Of a DNA stretch of 64,000 bases, positions 1-8,491 are shown in pieces; position 1 is the first letter of the stretch, and the number at the start of each line of letters is the position of its first letter. The notes beneath the pieces were generated by a model that was not told where the DNA came from, did no database searches, and worked only from the letters and a program-made list of their open reading frames with translations. Location of the stretch: the NCBI RefSeq assembly GCF_934668725.1, contig NZ_CAKUOF010000001.1, positions 310,001 through 374,000 of the forward strand, written 5' to 3'. Source of the stretch: an uncultured Dysgonomonas sp. (GTDB taxonomy: Bacteria; Bacteroidota; Bacteroidia; Bacteroidales; Dysgonomonadaceae). The position numbers and the translations under genes were made by a program.

Positions 1-2
1 AA

Positions 3-68
3 TCCACTTTTTACTATATCCATAAAGATTTAGAATTTGTGTTTATAGATGTTATTTTAAAAGAGTAA
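3..68 (+). CDS. Possible C-terminal tail of a gene cut by the window edge
   Basis: Reading frame 3 is open from the window edge to a TAA at 66-68 and encodes 21 residues ending in FVFIDVILKE. The other two forward frames stop earlier. It could be the end of an upstream gene in the sugar cluster. The fragment is too short to assign to a family, and an open stretch of this length is not strong evidence by itself. Confidence 0.3.
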   Translation, partial: STFYYIHKDLEFVFIDVILKE

Positions 69-210
69 AGTTTGATTTTTGCAACAGTTTAGCCCTTTAA
101 AATATATGTTTTAGAACACCTATTTTTTTTAGGTATAGAAAGATAGTCATAATAATTTTACATACTAAAGAAAGTTTTTTATTCTGTATCTAATTTTAAA
201 ACTAATAAGC

Positions 211-1296
211 ATGAATAATCATATAGAAACAACTAAGTCGGGTTTGTCACGTGCTAATTTCGAAAAAGTTGTTGAAGGAAAACACACCTCACTTTTTATT
301 CTTCAAAATAAACAAGGATCAGAACTTACAATATCTAATTACGGGGCAAGAATCGTTTCATTAATGGTACCTGATAAAACAGGTGCTTTCATTGATGTAG
401 TGACAGGTCATAACACTATAGATGAATTTATAAATTCGGAAGAGCCATATTTCGGAGCAATTTGTGGACGCACAGGCAATCGTATTGCAAAAGGAAAATT
501 TACTCTAGAAGGGAAAGAATATACATTAGCTATCAATAATGGCCCCAATAATTTACACGGTGGTCTGAAAGGCTTTAACTCTGTAGTTTGGGATGCTAAA
601 CAAATAGACTCACAAACATTGATACTATCATATTTATCTAAAGATGGAGAGGAAGGATTTCCCGGAAATTTATTGGTTACAGTAACATATACTTTAACAG
701 ACAAAAATTCTGTTATAATTAATTATGAAGCTACAACCGATAAAACTACCATCCTTAACTTAACCAACCATGCCTACTTTAATCTATCAGGGGCAGGTGA
801 CCCTACTATTGGAGATCATATTTTAAAAATTGATTCAAATTATTATCTACCTACCGATGATACGGCTATACCATACGGTAAACCAGAAAAAACGGAAGGT
901 ACTCCAATGGATTTCAGTACTCCTCACGAAATTGGCCTAAATATTAATGAAAAAACAGATCAGCTTGTTTGGGCAAGAGGATACGATCACACCTATATTC
1001 TAAATAAAAAAGACGAAACTGAATATGTGCAAGCTTTGGAATGCTATTCTCCCAAAACAGGCATCGAAATGACTGTCTATACGGATCAGCCCGGAGTGCA
1101 AGTATATACAGGTAACTGGATGACCGGTAATTTTATAGGTAAAAACGGACAGCGTTATCCAGATCAAAGTGCTGTATGTTTTGAAACTCAGCACTATCCT
1201 GACAGTATTAATCATCCGGAATACCCTTCGATAATACTTAAACCCGAAGATAAATTCGAAAGTAAAACAGAATTTAAATTTACAATCAGACATTAA
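211..1296 (+). CDS. galM: Aldose 1-epimerase (mutarotase)
   Basis: This enzyme interconverts the alpha and beta anomers of aldoses such as galactose, glucose or arabinose so that they can enter catabolism. The 361-residue protein has the family's landmarks: NNLHGG with His116, NHAYFNLSG with His187, GYDH at 257-260, and the C-terminal FETQHYPDS block whose Glu325 is the likely catalytic base. Length is normal for the family and there is no signal peptide, so it should be cytoplasmic. The gap to the next gene, an MFS sugar transporter, is 33 bp, so the two are probably co-transcribed. The true sugar is not readable from the sequence. The transketolase and rpiB genes downstream make a pentose plausible, but that is inference. 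Confidence 0.93.
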   Translation: MNNHIETTKSGLSRANFEKVVEGKHTSLFILQNKQGSELTISNYGARIVSLMVPDKTGAFIDVVTGHNTIDEFINSEEPYFGAICGRTGNRIAKGKFTLEGKEYTLAINNGPNNLHGGLKGFNSVVWDAKQIDSQTLILSYLSKDGEEGFPGNLLVTVTYTLTDKNSVIINYEATTDKTTILNLTNHAYFNLSGAGDPTIGDHILKIDSNYYLPTDDTAIPYGKPEKTEGTPMDFSTPHEIGLNINEKTDQLVWARGYDHTYILNKKDETEYVQALECYSPKTGIEMTVYTDQPGVQVYTGNWMTGNFIGKNGQRYPDQSAVCFETQHYPDSINHPEYPSIILKPEDKFESKTEFKFTIRH

Positions 1297-1329
1297 TAAC
1301 TAGATAAACTATAATAAATAACAAAAACT

Positions 1330-2625
1330 ATGAGTTCAACAACTTCTACAGAGAAAAAAAATTATGCGTTGCCTATTGCAATGATGATTGCTCTTTTTGC
1401 AATGATCTCTTTTGTAACAGGGCTTCCTAACCCAATGGGTGTCATCGTAAAAGATCAGTTTGGAGCATCCAACTTCATGTCTCAGCTTGGTAATGCTGCA
1501 AACTTTATTGCATATCTTTTCATGGGGATTCCGGCAGGTTTGCTATTACAAAAAATCGGTTATAAAAAAACAGCATTACTGGCAATTATTGTTGGTTTCA
1601 CAGGAGTTGGGATACAATACCTTTCAGGAGTAGCAGGTAGTTTTGCAGTGTATTTAATTGGAGCTTTTATTTCCGGTTTTTCAATGTGTATGCTAAATAC
1701 AGTAGTAAATCCAATGTTGAACACACTTGGGGGTGGAGGTAAAAAAGGAAATCAATTAATCCAAATTGGAGGAACATTCAATTCTTTGAGTGCTACAATT
1801 GTACCTGTACTGGTAGGATATCTTATCGGAAATGCAGTTAGCCCATCTATTAAAGATGCTAACCCTGCTTTATTCATCGCTATGGGTATTTTTGCTATTG
1901 TATTTGTTGTTTTATTTTTAATGGATATTCCAGAGCCTCACTTGGTTAGTAAAGGTGAGAAGAAAGTAAAAGAAAAATACAGTGCATTATCATTCCGCCA
2001 CTTTATATTAGGAACAATAGCTATATTCGTATATGTTGGTATTGAGGTTGGTATTCCAAACTTTACCAATTTATTTATGACTTCCAGCTTAGAAGATGGT
2101 GGATTAGCTATAAATAAAACCATTGCAGGAACGGTTGTTGGTACATACTGGTTTCTTATGTTAATAGGACGTTTTGTTGGTGCATCTTTAGGTGCTAAAT
2201 TTTCAAGCAAAGCAATGCTTACCTTTGCATCAGTCCTTGGTTTAGCATTTATTCTTCTTGCAATTTTCAGTTCTATCGAGACCAAAGTTAGTATGCCTGT
2301 ATTCCAATCTGATATATCTTTTGGACTAGCTGAAGTTCCGATTGGCGTTATGTTTTTCATTTTGTGTGGACTTTGCACTTCTATAATGTGGGGAGGTATC
2401 TTCAATTTGGCGGTAGAAGGTCTCGGAAAATATACGGCTACAGCTTCAGGTATTTTTATGGTAATGGTTTGTGGTGGTGGAATACTACCTCTAATACAAG
2501 GATCAGTAGCAGATTCATTTGGATTTATGAATAGTTATTGGGTAATAATATTAGGATTAGCATATCTTTTATATTATGCTCTGATTGGTTCTAAAAATGT
2601 AAATAAAGATATTCCTGTGGAATAA
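1330..2625 (+). CDS. Sugar transporter of the major facilitator superfamily (FucP/GluP-like)
   Basis: A 431-residue integral membrane protein with about 12 hydrophobic segments, predicted to import a monosaccharide by proton symport. The N-terminal half has an MFS-like cytoplasmic loop after the second helix (LLLQKIGYKKTALLA). The overall pattern resembles the FucP family of Bacteroidota sugar permeases (fucose, glucose/galactose, arabinose). It lies 33 bp after galM, which suggests that uptake and mutarotation of the same sugar are coupled. A strong hairpin terminator begins 16 bp after the stop codon, so the unit probably ends here. Family assignment is fairly sure; substrate is unknown. 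Confidence 0.85.
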   Translation: MSSTTSTEKKNYALPIAMMIALFAMISFVTGLPNPMGVIVKDQFGASNFMSQLGNAANFIAYLFMGIPAGLLLQKIGYKKTALLAIIVGFTGVGIQYLSGVAGSFAVYLIGAFISGFSMCMLNTVVNPMLNTLGGGGKKGNQLIQIGGTFNSLSATIVPVLVGYLIGNAVSPSIKDANPALFIAMGIFAIVFVVLFLMDIPEPHLVSKGEKKVKEKYSALSFRHFILGTIAIFVYVGIEVGIPNFTNLFMTSSLEDGGLAINKTIAGTVVGTYWFLMLIGRFVGASLGAKFSSKAMLTFASVLGLAFILLAIFSSIETKVSMPVFQSDISFGLAEVPIGVMFFILCGLCTSIMWGGIFNLAVEGLGKYTATASGIFMVMVCGGGILPLIQGSVADSFGFMNSYWVIILGLAYLLYYALIGSKNVNKDIPVE

Positions 2626-2640
2626 ATTTATTATAATTAT

Positions 2641-2689
2641 AAACTAAACGCCCACTTGTTATAAATAAAGCAAGTGGGCGTTTAGTTTT
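2641..2689 (+). terminator. Strong intrinsic terminator after the galM-transporter unit
   Basis: A perfect 18-bp stem (2641-2658 pairing with 2671-2688) with a 12-nt loop and a GC-rich core CGCCCACTTG, ending in a short T run. It is the longest perfect hairpin noticed in the window and separates the galM unit from transketolase. Confidence 0.85.
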
Positions 2690-2756
2690 ATAGATTCCGT
2701 TTATAGATAATCAATAAATGGTCTAAACTATATATCTAACCTATTCTATTTTTTGC

Positions 2757-2764
2757 TACATTTG
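2757..2764 (+). promoter_or_regulatory. Bacteroidota -7 promoter element for tkt
   Basis: TACATTTG matches the TAnnTTTG motif known for the Bacteroidota primary sigma factor and lies 32 bp upstream of the tkt start codon. Confidence 0.6.
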
Positions 2765-2796
2765 TAAAAAACGAAATAATGATATATTAATTTACC

Positions 2797-4827
2797 ATGA
2801 ATGATATAAAAATTCTAAACAAATCTGCGGATAATATCCGAATTCTGGCTGCATCAATGGTTGAAAAAGCAAAATCCGGACATCCTGGAGGAGCAATGGG
2901 TGGAGCCGACTTTATCAATGTCTTGTTTTCTGAATTTCTGGTTTATGATCCAGAAAACCCTCGTTGGGAAAATAGGGATCGTTTTTTTCTAGATCCAGGT
3001 CACATGTCCCCCATGTTGTATTCAACATTAACATTGGCTGGAAAATATACTTTAGATGATTTAAAACAATTTCGTCAATGGGGTAGTATTACTCCAGGGC
3101 ATCCCGAATTAGACTTAGATCATGGAATCGAAAACACCTCAGGTCCATTGGGTCAAGGTCATACTTTTGCAGTAGGAGCCGCTATTGCTGCAAAATTTTT
3201 AAAAGCACGCTTTGGGGATCAAATGGATCACACAATATATGCGTTTATTTCAGATGGAGGCATACAGGAAGAGATATCTCAAGGAGCAGGTCGTATTGCC
3301 GGTCATTTAGGCTTGGATAACTTGGTAATGTTCTATGACTCAAATGGTATACAACTATCAACAAAAACCTCAGAGGTTACAGACGAAGACATTGTTGCTA
3401 AATATAATGCTTGGGGCTGGAAGGTTATTTCTATAAATGGAAATGACGCTGCTGAAATCAGAAAAGCTTTAACAGAGGCTAAAGCCGAAAAATCAAAACC
3501 AACACTCATTATAGGTCATACTATTATGGGAAAAGGAGCTGTTAAAGATGATAACTCAAGCTTCGAAGGACAAACAGCAACTCACGGTATGCCTTTAGGG
3601 GAAAGCGGAGCTAGTTTTGACAAAACAATAGCAAACCTAGGAGGCGATCCCAAAAATCCATTCCTAATATTTCCGGAAGCAAAAGAACTATACTCTAAAA
3701 GAGCTAAGGAACTGAAAGAGATTGTAAATAAACTAAATGAGAAAAAAGCTAAATGGGCTGCAGAAAATCCTCAATTAGCAGATAAGATGAAACGTTGGTT
3801 TGCAGGAGAAGTTCCTCAAATTGATTGGGCCGGTATAGAACAAAAAAATGATATTGCTTCTCGTGCGGCATCAGCAGCAGTACTTTCTGTGTTAGCACAG
3901 AATGTAGAGAATATGATTGTTTCGTCTGCCGATTTATCTAATTCTGATAAAACTGACGGCTTTCTTAAATATACAACAAGCTTTAAGAAGAACGATTTCT
4001 CCGGTGCCTTCTTACAAGTAGGCGTTAGTGAGTTAACAATGGCTTGTTTATCAATAGGAATGAGTTTACACGGAGGAGTTATAGCCGCTTGTGCTACATT
4101 CTTTGTATTCTCTGATTACATGAAACCAGCCATTCGTTTAGCAGCAATAATGCAACAACCTGTTAAATTCATTTGGACACACGATGCATTTCGTGTAGGA
4201 GAAGACGGCCCTACTCATGAACCTGTAGAACAAGAAGCACAATTGAGATTGATGGAGAAATTGAAAAATCACCATAACCAAAATTCGATGCTGGTACTTC
4301 GCCCTGCCGATGCTGTAGAGACTACTGTTTCATGGAAGCTGGCAATGGAAAATACTTCTACACCTACAGGACTAATCTTCTCTCGTCAGAACATAAAAGA
4401 TTTACCTGCTAAAATTTCACGTTACAACGAAGCTCTTCAAACCGCAAAAGGAGCATATATAGTTACTGATTCGGATAACTACGATGTTATACTTTTAGCT
4501 TCAGGTTCAGAGGTTGCAACTTTAGTAGAAGGTTCTAAACTTTTAGAGGCTGATGGAATAAAATCCAGAATTGTCTCTGTTCCTTCTGAAGGACTCTTTA
4601 GAAATCAGTCTAAAGAATATCAAGACTCGGTTATTCCTTCCGGCAAAAAAATATTCGGATTGACTGCTGGTCTTCCTGTAAACCTTCTTGGTTTAGTTGG
4701 CGATGCAGGAAAAGTCTGGGGACTTGAAACTTTTGGATTCTCTGCTCCTTATAAAGTGTTGGATGAAAAACTAGGTTTTACAGCTCATAATGTATACAAA
4801 CAAGTTAAAGAGTATTTGAAAAAATAA
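2797..4827 (+). CDS. tkt: Transketolase
   Basis: Full-length, single-chain 676-residue transketolase of the non-oxidative pentose phosphate pathway. It moves two-carbon ketol units between sugar phosphates using thiamine diphosphate. Visible landmarks are KSGHPGGAMGGAD with His29, GHPE with His101, SGPLGQGH at 115-122, and the diphosphate/magnesium motif ISDGGIQEE at 151-159. This motif has Ser where many family members have Gly. The pyrimidine and C-terminal domains follow. The gene has its own promoter motif and sits 11 bp before rpiB, so the two pentose phosphate enzymes form an operon. It probably acts with galM and the sugar permease upstream in pentose use. Confidence 0.95.
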   Translation: MNDIKILNKSADNIRILAASMVEKAKSGHPGGAMGGADFINVLFSEFLVYDPENPRWENRDRFFLDPGHMSPMLYSTLTLAGKYTLDDLKQFRQWGSITPGHPELDLDHGIENTSGPLGQGHTFAVGAAIAAKFLKARFGDQMDHTIYAFISDGGIQEEISQGAGRIAGHLGLDNLVMFYDSNGIQLSTKTSEVTDEDIVAKYNAWGWKVISINGNDAAEIRKALTEAKAEKSKPTLIIGHTIMGKGAVKDDNSSFEGQTATHGMPLGESGASFDKTIANLGGDPKNPFLIFPEAKELYSKRAKELKEIVNKLNEKKAKWAAENPQLADKMKRWFAGEVPQIDWAGIEQKNDIASRAASAAVLSVLAQNVENMIVSSADLSNSDKTDGFLKYTTSFKKNDFSGAFLQVGVSELTMACLSIGMSLHGGVIAACATFFVFSDYMKPAIRLAAIMQQPVKFIWTHDAFRVGEDGPTHEPVEQEAQLRLMEKLKNHHNQNSMLVLRPADAVETTVSWKLAMENTSTPTGLIFSRQNIKDLPAKISRYNEALQTAKGAYIVTDSDNYDVILLASGSEVATLVEGSKLLEADGIKSRIVSVPSEGLFRNQSKEYQDSVIPSGKKIFGLTAGLPVNLLGLVGDAGKVWGLETFGFSAPYKVLDEKLGFTAHNVYKQVKEYLKK

Positions 4828-4838
4828 AAGTCTAAAAA

Positions 4839-5312
4839 ATGGCTAATACACAATCGCAATCATTGTTCTCTCAATCGGAGAAACCTGTTGGTCTTTGTAG
4901 CGACCATGCCGGATTTGAATTAAAATCCTATTTAATTTCTCTTTTTGAAGAGAAAGGTATAGCATATAAAGATTTTGGGACTTACACATCTGAAAGCTGT
5001 GATTATCCTGATTTTGCCCACCCAATGGCTATTGCTATTGAAAAGGGAGAGTGTTATCCCGGAATTGGAATATGTGGAACGGGTAATGGCATAAATATTA
5101 CTTTGAATAAACATCAAGGTATAAGATCGGTACTATGCTGGAATCCTGAAATTGCAAAACTAACAAGGGCACATAATGATGCAAATGTTTTAGTCATACC
5201 TGGGCGTTACGTCTCTAACGAAGAAGCTTACAATATTGTTGTTGCATTCTTCAATACGCCATTTGAAGGTGGACGCCATATAAGGCGTATCGAGAAAATT
5301 CCAGTTAAATAA
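4839..5312 (+). CDS. rpiB: Ribose 5-phosphate isomerase B
   Basis: Interconverts ribose 5-phosphate and ribulose 5-phosphate. The 157-residue protein carries the RpiB/LacAB signature: SDHAG at 21-25, CGTGNGI at 79-85 with the catalytic-type Cys79, and a conserved AHNDANVL stretch near 111-118. It is slightly longer than the usual 145-150 residues because of about 15 extra N-terminal residues. It follows tkt by 11 bp and ends at a terminator shared with the convergent gene, so it is the last gene of the tkt unit. Allose 6-phosphate isomerase is a possible side activity in this family, but the tkt neighbour favours the pentose role. Confidence 0.93.
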   Translation: MANTQSQSLFSQSEKPVGLCSDHAGFELKSYLISLFEEKGIAYKDFGTYTSESCDYPDFAHPMAIAIEKGECYPGIGICGTGNGINITLNKHQGIRSVLCWNPEIAKLTRAHNDANVLVIPGRYVSNEEAYNIVVAFFNTPFEGGRHIRRIEKIPVK

Positions 5313-5317
5313 ACAAT

Positions 5318-5347
5318 AAAAAAGGCTTCAATTATGAAGCCTTTTTT
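5318..5347. terminator. Bidirectional terminator between rpiB and the convergent membrane gene
   Basis: A 13-bp stem (5318-5330 with 5335-5347) around a 4-nt ATTA loop, with A and T runs on both sides. It can terminate transcription from either direction. Its right arm reaches the stop codon of the minus-strand gene. Confidence 0.8.
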
Positions 5348-6090
5348 TATTTTATATAGATCAATAGTATTATTTGTATAACTATATTCAATGGTAGAAA
5401 CCAAGTTATCCATTTCATTGAATTATTCTTGAAAAAAACATTTTTCATGTAAGTATCTAATTGAATATATAACATCTCACTTAATGTTTTACTATCCTTT
5501 CTACCACTTTTCAAATCATCTTGCATATTAAAAAGAAAATCACTAAAAGGAATACGCCTCAAAATAAATTTCACTGATTTTTGCAAATAATTTGGTAATT
5601 TTTTTCCATAAACTTCGATTATTAGGCTCCCAACATTCAACATTTTTTCAACATCTCGCTTTCCCATTAATCTATTGCCTCCTGAAATTATTTTTTCAAT
5701 AATTTTCACACAGATTTTTTTAAACAAAGGAGTTAAGTACCTATATCCAATATTTAATGTATCCACTAATATATATTTATATGTACAATATAAAGCAAAA
5801 GCTGTAGAAGTAAGGCCTATAAACAATATAATAAATAAGCAAAAACTTGATTCATTCATAGCTTTATTACCATACTTAAAAAGAGAAATTATAAGAAAAA
5901 TAATATTGGGTAAACCAAAGGCGAGTAATACTAAGGCAAACCACTTTATTGCTTTTAAACTCTGCCTACCAGCATCTTTTACAAGTTCATTAAATGAAAA
6001 TGAAGAATCACAAACTGTGTCCAACTGAGTACTCCCGCACTCTATATTATTCTTTAAAAGACTATTTCTATCATCATTTTTGATATCCAT
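5347..6090 (-). CDS. Unknown membrane protein with three predicted transmembrane segments
   Basis: I do not recognise this family. The preferred start is the ATG at 6088-6090 (247 residues). An in-frame TTG at 6117 would overlap the promoter motif at 6119-6126 and is unlikely. The protein has a polar, acidic N-terminus, two hydrophobic segments in its first half (around WFALVLLAFGLPNIIFLI and FIILFIGLTSTAFALY), a basic middle region, and a hydrophobic C-terminal end (LPLNIVIQIILLIYI). It is a single-gene unit convergent with rpiB and divergent from rfbA. No enzymatic motif is visible. Codon use looks like the neighbours, with no sign of transfer. Confidence 0.75.
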   Translation of the reverse strand: MDIKNDDRNSLLKNNIECGSTQLDTVCDSSFSFNELVKDAGRQSLKAIKWFALVLLAFGLPNIIFLIISLFKYGNKAMNESSFCLFIILFIGLTSTAFALYCTYKYILVDTLNIGYRYLTPLFKKICVKIIEKIISGGNRLMGKRDVEKMLNVGSLIIEVYGKKLPNYLQKSVKFILRRIPFSDFLFNMQDDLKSGRKDSKTLSEMLYIQLDTYMKNVFFKNNSMKWITWFLPLNIVIQIILLIYIK

Positions 6091-6118
6091 ATAATTAAAT
6101 CTTGAATTAGTTAGCAAC

Positions 6119-6126
6119 CAAATATA
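6119..6126 (-). promoter_or_regulatory. -7 promoter element for the unknown membrane gene
   Basis: Reads TATATTTG on the minus strand, 28 bp before the preferred ATG at 6090. Its position argues against the upstream TTG start. Confidence 0.55.
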
Positions 6127-6195
6127 TACTTTTTATTTAACATATTCGGAACTTTCCTCTTTAAGGATATATTTTTTTGTTAAAAGCAAAATACT

Positions 6196-6203
6196 ATCTT
6201 TGC
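6196..6203 (+). promoter_or_regulatory. -7 promoter element for rfbA
   Basis: TATCTTTG lies 22 bp upstream of the rfbA start codon and is followed by a C residue, as often seen in Bacteroidota promoters. A TTTG at 6176-6179 could be the -33 element, although the spacing is a little short. Confidence 0.65.
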
Positions 6204-6225
6204 TATAACATCAAAAGAAATAAGC

Positions 6226-7086
6226 ATGAAAGGAATAATTCTTGCGGGTGGCAGTGCAACCAGACTTTATCCATTATCTAAAGCAATTTCAAAACAAATA
6301 ATGCCTGTTTATGACAAGCCTATGATCTATTATCCGCTTTCTACGCTTATGTTAGCGGGGATTAGAGAAGTATTAATTATATCGACACCTCGAGATCTTC
6401 CTATGTTTAATGACTTATTGGGAACAGGAGAAGAATTAGGAATGCGCTTTGAATATATTGTACAGGAAAAACCGGATGGGTTAGCTCAGGCTTTTGTTCT
6501 TGGTGCTGAATTTCTGAATGGTGAACCGGGCTGTCTTATACTTGGAGATAACATGTTTTATGGTCAAGGATTCTCAGCCATGCTTAAGCGTGCAGCTTCA
6601 ATAAATAAAGGTGCATGTATTTTTGGTTATTATGTAAAAGATCCCAGAGCATATGGAGTAGTAGAGTTTGATGAAAGTGGGAAGGTATTTTCTTTAGAAG
6701 AAAAACCCGAGAAACCTAAATCTAATTATGCAGTTCCCGGATTGTATTTTTACGATAGCTCTGTTTCTGAAAAAGCTAAAAAACTGAAACCCTCTCCTAG
6801 AGGAGAATATGAAATAACAGATCTAAACAAAGTCTATCTAAACGAAGGAACATTACAAGTGGAACTTTTTGGTAGAGGATTTGCCTGGCTAGATACCGGT
6901 AACTGTGATAGTTTATTGGAAGCAGGAAATTTTGTCGAAACAATACAAAGCAGACAGGGCTTTTATATTGCTTGCATAGAAGAAATAGCTTGGCGTAATG
7001 GTTGGATTAACAACAATCAACTTGAAGATCTTGGCAAAAGATTAGATAAAACAGCATACGGAAAATATATTTTAAGCTTATTATAA
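6226..7086 (+). CDS. rfbA: Glucose-1-phosphate thymidylyltransferase
   Basis: First enzyme of dTDP-rhamnose synthesis: glucose 1-phosphate plus dTTP gives dTDP-glucose. The 286-residue protein has the nucleotidyltransferase signature GGSATRLYP at 8-16, SKQIMPVYDKP at 22-32, and the metal site ILGDN with Asp108. WLDTGNCDSLLEAGNF near residues 222-237 is typical of RmlA. It starts an operon with rfbC (3-bp gap) and a GH25 muramidase (3-bp gap). The product feeds O-antigen, capsule or glycoprotein sugars. The other two pathway genes, rfbB and rfbD, are not in this window and must be elsewhere if the pathway is complete. Confidence 0.95.
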   Translation: MKGIILAGGSATRLYPLSKAISKQIMPVYDKPMIYYPLSTLMLAGIREVLIISTPRDLPMFNDLLGTGEELGMRFEYIVQEKPDGLAQAFVLGAEFLNGEPGCLILGDNMFYGQGFSAMLKRAASINKGACIFGYYVKDPRAYGVVEFDESGKVFSLEEKPEKPKSNYAVPGLYFYDSSVSEKAKKLKPSPRGEYEITDLNKVYLNEGTLQVELFGRGFAWLDTGNCDSLLEAGNFVETIQSRQGFYIACIEEIAWRNGWINNNQLEDLGKRLDKTAYGKYILSLL

Positions 7087-7089
7087 AGA

Positions 7090-7638
7090 ATGAAATTTAC
7101 AGAACAATATATAAGTGGAGTTTGGCTAATTGAACCCAGTGTATTCAGTGATGATCGCGGTTATTTTATGGAATCTTTTAAACAAGCTGAGTTTGATAAA
7201 TTTGTAGGAAAAACAGATTTCATACAAGACAATGAATCTAAGTCTTCGAGAGGTGTTCTAAGAGGTTTGCATTACCAAACGGGAGAATTTGCACAAGCTA
7301 AGTTAGTCAGAGTAATACAAGGGAGTGTGCTTGATGTAGCTGTAGATATACGCAAATCGTCTCCTACTTTTGGGCAATATGTAGCTGTGGAACTTACTGC
7401 TGAAAATAAAAAACAATTATTTGTACCCAGGGGTTTTGCACATGGCTTTGTAGTATTGAGTAATACAGCAATATTTACATATAAAGTTGATAATGTATAT
7501 GCTCCCGGTTATGAAGCTTCAATTATATGGAGCGATCCGACAATTGGTATTGATTGGGGAATATCTGAAGATGAATTAATACTTTCCGGAAAAGACAAAA
7601 CCGGTAAACTACTAACGGAAGCTATTTTGTTTGAATAG
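7090..7638 (+). CDS. rfbC: dTDP-4-dehydrorhamnose 3,5-epimerase
   Basis: Third enzyme of dTDP-L-rhamnose synthesis, epimerising dTDP-4-keto-6-deoxyglucose at C3 and C5. The 182-residue cupin-fold protein has the expected DDRGYFMESF at 21-30, RGLHYQ with the catalytic His61, Lys71 in QAKLVRV, the VPRGFAHGF block at 112-120, and the acid-side Tyr131 in FTYKVDN. Length is typical. It is nearly contiguous with rfbA on one side and a GH25 muramidase on the other (3-bp gaps), so the three are translated from one message. Confidence 0.95.
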   Translation: MKFTEQYISGVWLIEPSVFSDDRGYFMESFKQAEFDKFVGKTDFIQDNESKSSRGVLRGLHYQTGEFAQAKLVRVIQGSVLDVAVDIRKSSPTFGQYVAVELTAENKKQLFVPRGFAHGFVVLSNTAIFTYKVDNVYAPGYEASIIWSDPTIGIDWGISEDELILSGKDKTGKLLTEAILFE

Positions 7639-7641
7639 AAC

Positions 7642-8400
7642 ATGAGCAAAAAACCGAAAAAGAGAAAGTCTGATAATAAATTAAAGTCGATCACATTAGT
7701 GGCGACTTTAATTGTATTATTTCTCACTCTAGGATATTTTTTTTATAAAAAAAGTACAGCAAATACGTTTAATGAGAGTCAAAAGTATCAAGTAAAAGGA
7801 GTAGATGTATCACATCACAACCCAATACTAGATTGGGAAGAAGTAAAGAGGCAGAATATTCACTTCACCTACATTAAAGCAACAGAAGGTATTACTCATG
7901 ATGATCGCAACTATCCGTACAATTATAAATTAGCTAAAGAAAACAATATAAAAACCGGTTCGTATCACTTCTATAATTTTGGAATCTCAGGACGAGAACA
8001 AGCTAAACATTTTATCCGCATTGCTAAATGCCAATCAGGAGATTTAATTCCTGCTATTGATGTTGAACATTCACCCGCAAATCCTTATAGTAAAGATCCG
8101 GTGTTTATAAAAAGTGTTATAAAAGAACTCAAGGTTATGGAAAATGAGCTATATGAATATTATGGAGTTCATCCAATCATATATACTAATACAGACTGCT
8201 ATAAGCTATATATCAATAATTCCTTTCCCAATAATCCAATATGGATAAGTAGCTTAAATAAAGAGCCAAACAATGAGATAAAGAACTGGATTATTTGGCA
8301 ATTTACACATACAGGTGAGTTAGACGGAATCGTAGGAAACCTAGATTTAAATTATTTCAGGTATTCATTCGAAGAATTACAAAAAATACAATTTCGATAA
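7642..8400 (+). CDS. GH25 family muramidase (lysozyme), membrane anchored
   Basis: Predicted to cut the beta-1,4 bond between MurNAc and GlcNAc in peptidoglycan. The 252-residue protein has a lysine-rich cytoplasmic N-terminus, one hydrophobic segment at about 16-35 (anchor or uncleaved signal), and then the GH25 barrel: KGVDVSHH at 52-59 with Asp55, YIKATEG at 77-83, the catalytic pair Asp140 and Glu142 in PAIDVEH, and WQF near 219-221. The location is the periplasmic face of the inner membrane. It is the last gene of the rfbA-rfbC unit, an arrangement that links rhamnose-sugar supply and wall remodelling only by position. No immunity gene follows, so cell-wall turnover is likelier than a toxin role. 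Confidence 0.9.
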   Translation: MSKKPKKRKSDNKLKSITLVATLIVLFLTLGYFFYKKSTANTFNESQKYQVKGVDVSHHNPILDWEEVKRQNIHFTYIKATEGITHDDRNYPYNYKLAKENNIKTGSYHFYNFGISGREQAKHFIRIAKCQSGDLIPAIDVEHSPANPYSKDPVFIKSVIKELKVMENELYEYYGVHPIIYTNTDCYKLYINNSFPNNPIWISSLNKEPNNEIKNWIIWQFTHTGELDGIVGNLDLNYFRYSFEELQKIQFR

Positions 8401-8461
8401 ACGACCGAATAAATTATGATATCATTTTATAAAAACCAGACTAAATTCTAAATAGAATTTA

Positions 8462-8469
8462 TAAATTTG
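8462..8469 (+). promoter_or_regulatory. -7 promoter element for the S41 protease
   Basis: TAAATTTG matches TAnnTTTG and lies 22 bp before the start codon at 8492. Confidence 0.5.
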
Positions 8470-8491
8470 AAAACAACAGCATAAAGAAGGA

